A stretch of DNA of 64,000 nucleotides from Anseranas semipalmata. Taxonomy: Eukaryota; Chordata; Aves; Anseriformes; Anseranatidae. The notes below the pieces were generated by a model that made no database searches, was not told the DNA's origin, and was given only the letters and a program-made list of their open reading frames with translations. Every line of letters starts with the position of its first letter. The first letter of the stretch is position 1. The stretch covers positions 42,899 to 106,898 of the forward strand of contig VXAA01002965.1 in NCBI GenBank assembly GCA_013399115.1. Reading direction: 5' to 3'. Below are positions 1 through 10,483 of this stretch, in pieces. The translations under genes were made by a program, and so were the position numbers.

Positions 1-3000
1 ACCACCATGCACGGAGAACTTGCCTGCAGTAGACTGAGTAACTCCCTCTTGCTCTTGGATGTTGCATTCGGTTTCAGGATTACAGAACATACCAGTGTTG
101 GCTGAAAATTCTCCCTTTTTAAAATGAATGAAGGAGAGGGAGAGGTCTTGAGCACTTGTGTTTGTTAAATCTCTGCTCTTTTTTTTTTTTTTTGGTTTGA
201 GAGTGAGGATTTTATATGGCAACGTATTGATCAAATTCCAGCTTTCAGCCTTATGTTCTGTTGCACAAAGTCCCTTCACATCTCCTGCTTTCTCCTGGGT
301 CACTTTACACTTTCTGTGTAAACTGTACCATACTTTAAATAAGATGTAGGCTGTCCAGAGGTATAACAGGGCTCTGCAGCCAAGGCATGGAGCTGATGTC
401 CAGTGCACTCAGCCTTTTATATGGGAATGCCCAGGCCATCTAGCCACTCATGGAGACATTTGAGAGCTGTAGGATCTGATGGTACCTCCTATCAAGTGAT
501 TATAGCTATACCTGACCAATAAACAACAGCTCCCCTGTCAGATGAAGGGGCAATGTCTGGTCACGGGGCAGGATTTAAATGTAGGCCTTGGATGGCTGAT
601 GTGACGGAGACCATGACAGGAGGAAAACTCTTGCCACATGATGCAAACTGAAAGTCACTTGAAAGAGATAAAAGGGGCCACGGACACCTGGAAAAGGTTT
701 CAGCTTGCACCTTGGCCATGCCTGAGACCCTTGGGAAGGAGCCAGAGGGGTAGGCTGTGCCTTAATTTACTTTTGTTGATCAAATTAGCGTCTTCCACTC
801 CCATGTTGCACTCTACATGGTGGTGTTACTGTTGTCACCAGGTTCAGAGTATTCTCACATATGGGATTTTTCCTTTTTGCTCTGTGATTATATTGTGATG
901 CAGTCACAATCCATTATTTTAATAGAAATCGTTGACTGATTGCTTAGTGAATTTAGGTTTTACAGCACATAAAACACTTCCAGTTCTGCAATCTTAGAGA
1001 GCCATGTACCTTACATATGTGCCAAGGAGTTGCTTTCTTTTAATAGTTCAGAAACATGAATGATCCCATTTCTAGACAGTTGCTGTGCATTTTCAAGTCT
1101 CAAACAACAATCCTTCAGAGCTGCCAGCTCTAAAAACCTGCAGTAATTTATACTGGGTGTTTACTCACAGTAGTTTTTTTTTTTTTTTTTAACTATGTTG
1201 GACATCAACAGTTCCTGGCCCCAACCTGCCCAGATAAAAGGCTTGGTTGTAATTTTCATTGGTGAGGGAATCATGTTTTGTTCAAACTGCACACTGCTTC
1301 GGTCATTCACAGCAGGATTTGCTGAAGGTCCTGCAGATCCACTTTAATTTTACTGAGCTCATGGGCTGGAAATGCACAAGCGAATATGTAACAGAGGACT
1401 GGAGAATGACAAAACCCCTGTCTGTATGTTTTTACGAGTGAGCTTTCATTGATCTCCCCTCCAATTGACTGATCTCTATATACAGTGAAGAAGAAGGTCA
1501 GGGAGTAATTGGGTCCTGGGAGTGGAAGTCTTTAAACATGTTTAGGATGCGATCAAGCATAAGGAAACACAAAATTGTGAAATTAGCAGGGAGGGGATGG
1601 TTTGAGTGGGAGGCTGAACTATAGGGAGCCCGAATTTATTTCCTTTCTTTGGCACAGATTCCCTCTGTGAGATTGGTCAAATTATTTTGATATTTAAACA
1701 CTTTCAAAACTCTGTCCCTGAGCCAGTTCCCCATCTGTAAGATTTGGGAGCTATAGCAGTCAAATGTTTTGGTTAGGGGAATAATATATGCGCTTAAATT
1801 GAAACACTCAGCAGTGTATTGGAGTAGAGTTCCTGAGAAAGAGCCATATTCCTCTTCAAAAGAATCTCATGTGGCAAGTAGCCGAACCCCCACAACTGGA
1901 GTGTTTAAAACTAGGCAGAACAACATAGTAGACAAAATACAGCAAATGATCTTGATTAACAAAGAGGTGAGGTGTTGGCTAGCATTTTCCATGTTAGCAC
2001 TGTAATTCAGAAATTTGCTGCTTGTAGGCACAGCAACTCTGTTTTCTGGCCACACAAGAGAGTGCTTGTGTGAAAATCCCAGCAGAAGGAGTCTCCACCA
2101 TGTACAAATAAGGATGCTGTCAGCAGCAGCAGCATGTGCCTCTTCACACTGTCCTGCCAGTTGCTTGTACTCGAATCTGATGGGTCTGCTGTACCAGCGA
2201 GAGCACGCTTTGGCTTGGATTTTCATTTGCCGCTGTTTCTGCAGGCAGAAGGTGGCAGGCAGTGGTGGTGAGGATGCGTTGTGGGATTGGTACCACTAAT
2301 TCGTTGCAAACGGGTAATGCAGGTCTTGGGTTAGGAACTGGAATAAATTATTGCTAGCATGATGTTGATTCAGACAGATGAGCAGCCTTCCAGTAGGAGC
2401 AGTGGGAGCAAGGAGCCGGAACTGCTTTTAAAACAGACACAGAGAGATTATATAAAGATTTTAAACCCTGCTCAGCTGCCTGGCTCACATTGTCTGAGAA
2501 TTTCATCATCTGGATAAATGCCCACATCTCAGTGCTGTTTGCTACCCCCTGAGTGACTGAAGGTCCCCAGAGGTCCCCAGAGCATCTCCTCTCTTCCAAC
2601 TCATCCCAAATCATTTCTCATCCATATTTCAAGGTGCAAGGCTCCTGACTATCAGACGTGTTAGCATTTTGATTGACGGCCCTGATTCTTTCCCACTTGT
2701 CCTCGTATTTCACTTGTTCTGCTGACTGAGTTGTGTTAACTTCTCTGCTTGATTGAATGGAGCAGGCTAAGTGCCAGCCCTTCCCTGCCAGGATTTCTGT
2801 GCTTAATGCTGAGATAAGACTAAAATCCCAGGTACTTTTTTTCTGGTGGGTTTAATCACAAATAACTTTTCTTGACACCTTGCTTCAGTTCATGCCATGC
2901 TTTATGTCAGATGTACTCCTCTCTGGAGAATTTAAGGAGGGTATTTCAAAGGAACCAGATGTTTAATCTTTCTTGTGGAGTTGGCTGCCACACAGAAGCT

Positions 3001-5667
3001 AACTGGAAATTGTGAGGTGTTTTGCACTTGAAAAAGCCTTTCCATTTTACTTTCTAAATCAAGCTATCTAAGCTGTGTATGGGTTTAGTGTTGTATAAAC
3101 TAGAAAAAGAACAGACTTGCTGTGTGCCATCGCTCTATTTACCCTTTGCCAAGATAGGCCTGTCCTGGCAGAATGTCCTCAAGATGTTTATGGAGTCCAC
3201 AGAGAAAAATGGTACCTTCAAATGAAAAAGCCCTAGGTTCATCTGCTGTAGACATCCTGTTTTGCACTAAGTTTCTTCCAGATTTTTAAAGGGGTTTAGT
3301 TGCTGAAATGAACACAAGAACTGCCTAGGATTTTTAAAAGTACCAAAGCGCATGCTAATCACAGATGTTAAATGTATGCCTGCTTTTGGGAGTCTCTCTA
3401 CATAGCCACCTGCATTTTTAGACACCAAATGCTTGCTTGGTATTAGTCTTTCTATGCCTTACCTTCTCAGCCATCCCAAAGGGATAAAAGCACAACCATA
3501 CCCCATCAAGGAGCTGTGATGCGTTGTGAGTGCATGCCTGTGAATAATTCTCCATCTCCACTCTTCCTTGGGATGCTGTTGACTGGTTGCTGTGTGATGC
3601 TTTGTTTTACCCTAACTCTTCTCCTGGTCCTGGAGGTAGAATTCACAGTGGCAGTGGCACAGGTGCCGAGGTGGGAAAGCCGTAGCTCAATTTCCTAAGT
3701 GTGCTTAGGAAAAGATTTTTTTTTTCTGATTTGGCTCGAAGTGGCTGCTGGTGTCACCTGTTCAAAGAAAGATGCAGCTCCACCCAGCCTGTGTTCTGCT
3801 CCAGAGGTGGACATGGATACTGGGAGGTGAAAGGAGATATTTACAATGAAGAACCAGTCTGAAACGTGAAAGACTGGCCCAAATCTACTAAAAATGTGTC
3901 TCTGTCTTCCTTTTGCTCCATTTTCTTCATCAGACATATATCAACAGATTACCTGGGATGCAATTTGGATGAAAAGTGTTTAAGGGCATATTGACTTGTG
4001 TCCTTTAGATGCCTTTCAGGTCCTCACCCTGAGATGCAGCAAAAGGGTTTTTATTTCTGGGGGATGCTGAGCCCTCTGCCCTCTGAATATCAGGTTCCCT
4101 TTAGTGTCTTGAATTAGTGACCCAAAACTGTGATTCTCCCTGGCTACGTGGTTTGCAGGATGATTCCTGCTCTACCCACCTCCTCCCCCGACTTTCTGAT
4201 ATTTCTCTGGCACAGGTATCCCCTTGCTTCTGTTTAGTTCCTAGCAGGGGATGTGTTTCTTTTGCTGCCTTCCCATCAGAGGACAGTTGCCAATTCTGGT
4301 TTCACTAGAAACTGCTGTGCTGGCTTTTTGCTATTCAGGAGCTGTAGGTTTTTATGTCTGTTTCCTGACCTAGCACGACTCTACTAATAATGTGAGAACT
4401 TCAGTGCTGATATCTTGGCAGTCTAACACAGGAGGTCAGTCAGTAAATATAGTTACAATTCTCTTTGCCTCAGCAAAGACAGTAAGTCAAACACAATGTA
4501 AACAAGGCGGTTGGATTGCTTCCCCCACCAGTAATATTTGTAGTTATGCAGGCAAATTTACTGGGCGTGATTAAATCTCATGCTCCAGTTTGGCAGCTGA
4601 GTAGCTGCAGGGGGCAGGCAGGAATTTCTTTTCTGTTCCAGGGTTGCACACTTTCCAAGTCCTCCTTCAAGCCTGTGCCAAGGATCTCAAAGTACTCTAT
4701 TTTTTTAATTACGCTTCATCACACCCCCGTGAAGAGCGGAGATGAGAGATAGAACAAACTGCAATGGAGCAGCGGGGAAACTGAGGCACCAGGAGGTGGC
4801 AGCCAGCTCAGGACAAGAGAGGCAGTGGCCATTAGCCTTGGAGGAAGGGGAGCGGGGCATCCCAGCAGTCCTCTCTTGGGGTTTCTGTGGGTCTAATGGA
4901 CTTGCCCCTGGTTCTCACCAGGCTGGATCTTTAACACAGTAAAGTCATGGTGCTCTGAAGGGACAAAGTGGTGCTTTGATGTATGTGTTAGAGTACAGTC
5001 ACTGAAGGGGAAAATATATTTCTCCTCTGGAAATTTTAATTTCTTTATTTTGTCCTCCATTGCTCTATTCCTCTAATTTCTTAGCTGAACGGCCTGTATA
5101 TGTGTATGGAAAGGCACTTTGCTCTGAAATAGCCTCGGGTGTTGGCCATGGGTGAGACAGAGAACTGGTTCAGCTCCACAAATGACACGCTGCTGTGTCT
5201 CTACAGGGCTTAATCAGTGAATTTACTGTGTGGATTCACCTTCAGTGGGTGTACGCTGAGGTAGCTGCACTGGCTTTGATTGCTTTGCTTGGAGGTGCAG
5301 CTGAAGAGCTGGCCTTGCAACATCAAGGAGGAGAAAATAGTCTTCTTACTAAGGCATGCTTTGGTCCAAAGAAGAGACCAAAGATGCTCAGACACGACTC
5401 TTGTAGCCATATTAACCTACCTTGCCTGTGTATTGCTAACGCTGTGGATGAAACATGGAGAGCAAAAAGGATTAGCTGAGCTTTCACCCTCTTTCTCAGG
5501 ATGGTAGGAATAGAGAAGGGTCTTTCCCAGCTTAGCTGAAGCCTAAAGCCCAGTGAGGAGTAGAGAATTTTTGACCTCACAGGGTGTGAAGGATTTCTTA
5601 TAGGCAGTGTTTCTTATTCTGTGGTGGATGATTTAAGCTTTATGTTTGTTTTTTTTTTTTTGGACAG
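1..5667. other. non-coding flank, no gene supported
   Basis: No open frame in this stretch has splice context or a sequence I recognise as a gene. The frames present are short (under 120 codons), overlap on both strands and show no family motif. It contains poly-T runs near 180 and 1173, a small tandem duplication of AGGTCCCCAG near 2560, and a MIR-like remnant described separately. It could be intergenic DNA or an intron of a gene whose exons lie further left. I cannot tell which. Confidence 0.5.
4678..4835 (+). repeat. MIR-like ancient SINE remnant
   Basis: The order of blocks follows the MIR consensus in plus orientation: a CTCAAAGTACT block, an ATTA..CATCACACCCC block, then GGGGAAACTGAGGCACCAGG followed by a divergent AGGTGGCAGCCAGCTC tail. 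The GGAAACTGAGGCAC motif is the most conserved part of MIR and CORE-SINE elements, which are shared across amniotes. The copy is highly diverged and its edges are approximate. Confidence 0.55.
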
Positions 5668-5813
5668 CAGCCTCCAGAGGTTGGTTTTGGGAATCCAGAG
5701 TGGACAGAAATATCTGATGTGCAGTCCTCAGCCAGCAACCTGATGGCTGGAGGGAGGGAAGCATATCCTATAGTCCCCTTTGCTACCGGCTCCCTGCCCA
5801 GCCTGCCACCATG
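5668..5813 (+). CDS. candidate coding exon A (unidentified product)
   Basis: A poly-T tract ends in GGACAG at 5667, a good acceptor. From there one frame stays open for 48 codons while both other frames hit stops. It reads QPPEVGFGNPEWTEISDVQS and ends ..ATGSLPSLPP. A possible donor, ATG|GTAGGA, follows 5813 and leaves the frame in phase 2. If spliced to 6193, the split codon becomes TGG (Trp) and the frame continues. The peptide is Pro/Ser/Gly-rich, with no cysteine pattern, signal peptide or membrane segment. I do not recognise a family. The weak points are a mediocre donor and the need for the second of two nearby acceptors at the next exon. It could be a 5' coding exon of EVA1A, part of a small adjacent gene, or chance. 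Confidence 0.27.
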
Positions 5814-6192
5814 GTAGGAATGAGGCTAGCAAGCTGGAGGACTCCAAAGCTCAGGGCTGAGACCAAAGACCAGCTTACCAGGCATTTCAGTGCCTTAGAT
5901 GGGTGGCTAAATAAGCTGTCTGAACCTGACCCTTAGTCTAGTCCCAAAGCTTAATTATAAGTAGCAGTATCTTAATCACTTTATAGTTTCTAGCATTTTC
6001 TCACTGAGTGTCTCCGTGCTGGCATTTGGAGAGCATTCATCATAGTGGTGAATGAGTGTCTGTTTGGTCTGCACATGGTATAATTAAGTATCAGCTGAAC
6101 CCATAGCATAATGTGATAATTCTCATTCTGACCAGCTGAAATAACTCACTTTAACAACTGTGCTTTTCTTACTCCTCTCTTTCAGTTCCCAG

Positions 6193-6350
6193 GAAGCTTC
6201 TGCATGAAACCCAGACAGGACCAACCAATTACCAAGGATTTCAGAAGCCACATTTTCCACTGCGGCCAAGGGTGTTTGATCCCAATGTTATAGGGGACGG
6301 CGTGTTCCTTTCTGATGTCTCTCCTTCCAATATAGGACGTGCTCTCCCAG
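6193..6350 (+). CDS. candidate coding exon B (unidentified product)
   Basis: This is the most exon-like of the three blocks. A pyrimidine tract (ACTCCTCTCTTTCAG) ends at 6185, with a second AG at 6191-6192. The frame starting AAG at 6194 is open for 52 codons to a clear donor, CCCAG|GTAGCT, after 6350. It begins KLLHETQTGPTNYQGFQKPH, continues FPLRPRVFDP and ends VSPSNIGRALP. The final G at 6350 leaves phase 1. That phase matches a splice to 6429 (exon C, giving Asp) and also a splice to 10313, the exon carrying the EVA1A start (giving Glu). The Pro/Tyr/Phe-rich, cysteine-free sequence is of a kind seen in small filament- or microtubule-associated proteins, but that is only an impression. No homologue is recognised. 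Confidence 0.4.
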
Positions 6351-6428
6351 GTAGCTATGACTATTGCAATGATGGCTCAAACCTAACTGTGGCGTGGTAA
6401 CTGTTCCCTTCCATCTCCCCTTACAGAG

Positions 6429-6520
6429 ACTACATACCTTACCCAGATTTCTATATTGTACCCAAACCCCATCCATGTCACAGTCAGAAAGAGAAGTTTC
6501 GAGGCATGACCACCTACTGA
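6429..6520 (+). CDS. candidate terminal coding exon C (unidentified product)
   Basis: After a pyrimidine-rich tract and tandem AGs (6425-6428), the frame joined to the G at 6350 reads DYIPYPDFYIVPKPHP, then QKEKFRGMTTY and a TGA stop at 6518-6520. Using the first AG instead gives a different frame that also stops soon after. The Asp-Tyr-Ile-Pro-Tyr-Pro-Asp-Phe-Tyr run resembles exon B in composition, supporting one product of at least 131 residues across exons A-C. If real, this is the last coding exon of a small gene or an alternative 3' end. I recognise no family, and the choice of the second AG lowers confidence. Confidence 0.3.
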
Positions 6521-8401
6521 GTAAAGTGAACTGTGAAACTCACACGGGGTTTCTTGAAATAGCAGTAGTGGCCATGCATGTCAGAACTCATCACAGAAAT
6601 ACTTTGCAGACCCGTCTAATACAGTGGCAAATCAAAACCAGGGCGGACTTAGAAGGAGATCTGCCTCAGAGGGGACAGAGAAGTATTCTGCTGAGCTTTG
6701 AAATATGATGGTATTTTCATAAAATGCAAAGTGAAGAGATATGAATGAAATCAAATCTTTGTTATCTAGGGACAGGTGAGTAGGAGGATGGGATGGTTTA
6801 TGAGTAAAGGAAAAGTGCAGGTGAGCACTTACTGGGTTAGCAGTGTTTTTGCATTATGTTTCCCAACACGCTGGAGATGGTGATGACATTACTCCTGAAA
6901 TTCCCACCCTGTGCTCCCAGAGATTCAGCTCTAGGGTGAGTATGGACAGAGCTACCTTGTCTCTGTCTGTGCTCTTGGTGAAGTTAACCCACAGCCTGCA
7001 TAATCAATCTGCAGATAACTAAAAGTCAACAATAACAGATTTGTCAGTTTGGAGGCTTTACTGAAAAATTGTCAAGGAGAAGAATTTTGGGACAGCCTGA
7101 AATAAATTTTGTGATCCTGGTGATTCTTTTAAACAAGAAAAAAATGCTGAACTCATTTTCATTCAGCTAAACATTTCACATCTATAAATGACACATTTTT
7201 ATTTAGCTTTCCTATTGTTTATTCATTCATTTTGAAAATATGCACTACTTTTCAAAGATGTCATTTTGAAATTAAAAGTGGAAAGATTGTTTCAAAAATA
7301 GGAAAAGGAAATATTTGGACATTTCTGTAATCTCCCTTCCCGTTTTATTTCTTTTATTAAAACTATTTACTAAAGTCAGCCTGATATCATGAATAACCTC
7401 TCCTATGCTTAAACTGTGTTACTGGGCAAATTTACTGCTAGCTGTAATGATTTTGCTCAACTTTGGTGTAAAGTCACAGGGAAACAGCTTGAGTGAGTGG
7501 GAACAGCTGAGAAAGGGTGAACAGTGAAGAGAAAAACAGTAGTAGGTGGGCTGATTAGGCAAAGACAAGGTCTTCAAACCTAGCAAGGAGAGAGGTTCCT
7601 TTTAGTATGATCTTGGATTAAATAGCAGACCAGGGAACTGTGTAGCATAGCAACGTATGACCCTTATGAAATTATGTTTTTTTTTTTCCTCCTGCATAAC
7701 CCCAGTCATTTTCTGTCTTCCCTGTCTGTGCTTGTACAATCCTGCAGATGACAAAACCAGTTCTGTGGTTTTGTGGTGCTCTTTGCCAGAGCATAGTGTA
7801 TGCAGATGAGTATTCATTTAAAAACTTGTTTGATTGCATCTGTTCTTTGGACATGTCAGAGGAAAAAAAATAAGATTCTTCTTACATTTCACATACGAGG
7901 AGTTATGCCTTACTATCTCCTAAAAGACACCATTTTTGCACAGCTTGTTTTCCAAGGGATATCTAAACCCAGGCAGAAGTGGTGTCCATCTAAGTCTTTC
8001 CTGACTGATGTAGCACATGCACACGGGGAAGCCCCCATGGAGAGTATAATTTAAACCTTAGTCCTAGTGAGATCCCATGAATGCACTGACAGTGAAGGGC
8101 AGGTGGGTTGTCACTAGCCCAGAGCTGGACAAGTGAAAAAGCATGATGCAGAGGCCCCAGGTTCATATCCTACCAGCTCTGTGCAGCTGCAGTCCAGCTA
8201 CATTAGCTGGATTTCAATGCAATGTTGTAGAAACCTCTCAAAGACCTAGCAGGAACCTGGAGCCACCTAACTCAGCGGTCCTCTATAGGATGAGATGTAT
8301 GGTTATGAGATTATATACTGATGATTCTCTTCCTTCATTGATTTTAAAGGGACTTTAGATTAACTAGTTCAGAGCTAGACCTCAGTATGTAGACATCCTA
8401 G

Positions 8402-8648
8402 GCAGGATTCAGTTGCCTCCATATGTATGTGTCATTTAAGATGACCTGGGATGTTCACCTGGCTTCTGGATGCTGCTCTAAAAGGGTGAGAGTTTCCCCT
8501 ACATCTCTTCTCGTATCTGCCAGCTCTGTATGTCCTGCTGACTCTGAGGTTTCTTAGATGTCTGTGTATGAGCAAATACATCCTGCTATGGGGAGAGCTG
8601 AATTACTCCCTTAAGATCTGTCAACTAACAGCAGGATTCAGTTGCCTC
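8402..8648 (+). repeat. diverged local direct repeat
   Basis: An identical 18-mer, GCAGGATTCAGTTGCCTC, occurs at 8402-8419 and 8631-8648. Weaker similarity follows in both copies (ATA.AT then CCTGGGATGTTCACC versus CCCAGGACATCTTCA). This suggests two fragments of the same old interspersed repeat, or a local duplication. I cannot name the family. Confidence 0.4.
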
Positions 8649-8900
8649 AGTTTAGATACATAGTGCTACTCGATATGCTTTGAAGTACCCAGGACATCTT
8701 CAGGAGGTTAGCGGTTCAGTTTCAGGAATGAAAAATTTACCCTGCTTTCAATGGATTTCTTTGTGGGAACAGTAGTTGAGAAAAACTCAACCACTTGTAC
8801 AGACATGGATTTACTGGGCAAGGAGAATAAAAAGAAAGATTAGAGAGCACGTTAATATTTCTGGTGCCTACATCCGAATTAAAATATTTTCCAAAGCTTT

Positions 8901-8928
8901 GCTGTTAATTTCCTGCTGTTAATTTCCT
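8901..8928 (+). repeat. 14-bp tandem duplication
   Basis: The unit GCTGTTAATTTCCT occurs twice with no difference, the kind of duplication left by replication slippage. Confidence 0.8.
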
Positions 8929-9108
8929 GCCTTTACCCCTGTGTGCCCCAGTGCCTCCATTGTACAACTGGTCTGCAGTAGTCTCTTCTCCCGAAGCGAG
9001 AGGTTCTTTGGATATTTTTCTCTTTTGCATCTGCCACCCAGGCACCCATGTTTGAAAACTTTGCTCGGGGGCCAGTCATTAACACCTTGGTAGCTTGTAA
9101 AGCATGGC

Positions 9109-9160
9109 TTTCCCAAGGCCATGCAGCTTTTCAGTGGCAGGGATACAACTGCGCCCACAT
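9109..9160 (+). repeat. MIR-like SINE tail remnant
   Basis: TTTCCCAAGGCCATGCAGCT, then TTTCAGTGGCAGGGATACAA and CTGCGCCCA, follows the 3' half of the MIR consensus (cccaaggtcacacagct, then agtggcagagc..gattcgaaccca). Divergence is high and the edges are approximate. Confidence 0.45.
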
Positions 9161-10312
9161 TCCCCGGGGCCGATCCCTTTCAGCAACACCTGGACATCCA
9201 TCCCCGCTGCTTCTCCTGTGAGGCAGATTAGGACTTGACATTGCTGCACGCACATTCATGCACTCAGTCCCTCTCCATCCAGTATTACCTGTTCTGTTTG
9301 ACAGCCCTCAATTGCTGTTACTGCTTCCCCGGGCTGTGCTGCTTCCCAGCACGCACAGCAGGAGGGTGAACATGATTTCTCACCAGTGCTTTTGTGGCAC
9401 TGGTGGTATTGTAGGAGTTGGACCTGACAGTTTCCTGAATTTAATACCTGCAGATAAGTGGAAGCCAGGTGCAAGTCTGTGATTTTACATTGCTCTGCTT
9501 GGAATCAGACACCCAGGGAAAGGAGCCTGGAAAGCTGTAACAGCTACCGTTAAGCACTCATGTAGATGATGGAGCTGGATCCTGTGCACTTTTTTTGTGT
9601 GTTTAAAACAATTAGTGTTTTATAACTAGTGGGGGTCTCTGCCAGCAGATCAAGGTGCAGGGAGTACTCAGCAGTGAGCTGATAAGGTCTGAAAGGGTCG
9701 CTTTGAGCCTCCTGGAATTAGCTGTCTTCTTAGCTCCAGTCTTCAACAAATAAAATCAAATCATTAACCCATGTTCACTCACCTCTCCAAAGGGGAAATG
9801 ATGTCTGGGTGAAACACAATGCAAGCAGGCTTCTGAAGGAAGTCATAAACCCCTCGCCCTTCCCCAGAAGGCTGGAGAGAAAGTGCGTCTGTTTGCCAGG
9901 TGTGGATGGATCACTGCAGCGCGACACCGGCAGCGGGTTGCCAACTCTGCCTGTGTTTTCCAAGCCAGCGTGCCGACTTATAACAAGCTTAGCTGATAAA
10001 GGCTCCTTTGATTTACATAAGAGAAAAGAAACCTGATTATATATTTGCTGTAGCGTAGGTGGGTGTGTCTAAGTGGTGACATGAAAGAGCAGGAGACGGG
10101 GGAGAGAAGATGCTGTCTGGATGCAGACAGGGCATGGGCTCAGCTGAAGCTAACTGCAAAGGTTTAGTTGCCCCCAAAAGAGGAGCAAGTCTGGGTGGCT
10201 TGCTGTCGAGCAGCTCCAGATTTCTGAACGCAGATGCTGACCTTGTGAGGACAGGGCAGGACAGGGCTGGCGCACGTGCCTGGTTCCTCATTCCCTTTCT
10301 GTTTCAAAGCAG

Positions 10313-10410
10313 AGAAGAAGAAAGGGAGATCGGCCACCTTCTACCCTCTAGACAACACCCCCTTCCTGCTTCCTGTGGATGAGACACAACCGCCGGTGTT
10401 CACCAGCAGC
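10313..10410 (+). other. EVA1A: EVA1A 5' leader in the start exon, frame open
   Basis: A pyrimidine tract with CTGTTTCAAAGCAG places a likely acceptor at 10312. The 98 bases from there to the ATG are normally read as 5' UTR. They are nevertheless open in the EVA1A frame, reading KKKGRSATFYPLDNTPFLLP and then VDETQPPVFTSS directly into the initiator Met. The exon would begin in phase 1, as needed to accept exon B. Either the leader is open by chance or a longer EVA1A form exists. Confidence 0.5.
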
Positions 10411-10483
10411 ATGGAGCCCGTGGGCGTTAGCACAGAGATGGCACTGCTCAGCAACATCCTAGCAGCGTATGCCTTCATCACAG
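10411..10483 (+). CDS. EVA1A: EVA1A, first coding exon
   Basis: This exon encodes the N-terminus MEPVGVSTEMALLSNILAAY followed by AFIT, and ends in phase 1 at CACAG|GTAGGT. The MALLSNILAAY core is the hallmark N-terminal segment of EVA1A and is also related to EVA1B. The spliced codon becomes Glu, giving ..FITENPERAALYF, which continues the family sequence exactly. The ATG at 10411 lies in a moderate context (GCAGCATGG). A second in-frame Met, before ALLS, is conserved in the mammalian protein and could be an internal start. Residues before that second Met differ from the mammalian protein, so the true N-terminus is the least certain part. Confidence 0.88.

Larger units (their letters stand above)
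6521..10312. other. non-coding spacer or intron
   Basis: No coding frame is supported here. The sequence between about 7080 and 7440 is AT-rich with many ATTA and CATTTT words. Repeats inside the stretch are listed separately. If exon B splices to 10313, this stretch is an EVA1A intron. Otherwise it is intergenic DNA plus upstream EVA1A intron. Confidence 0.45.
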
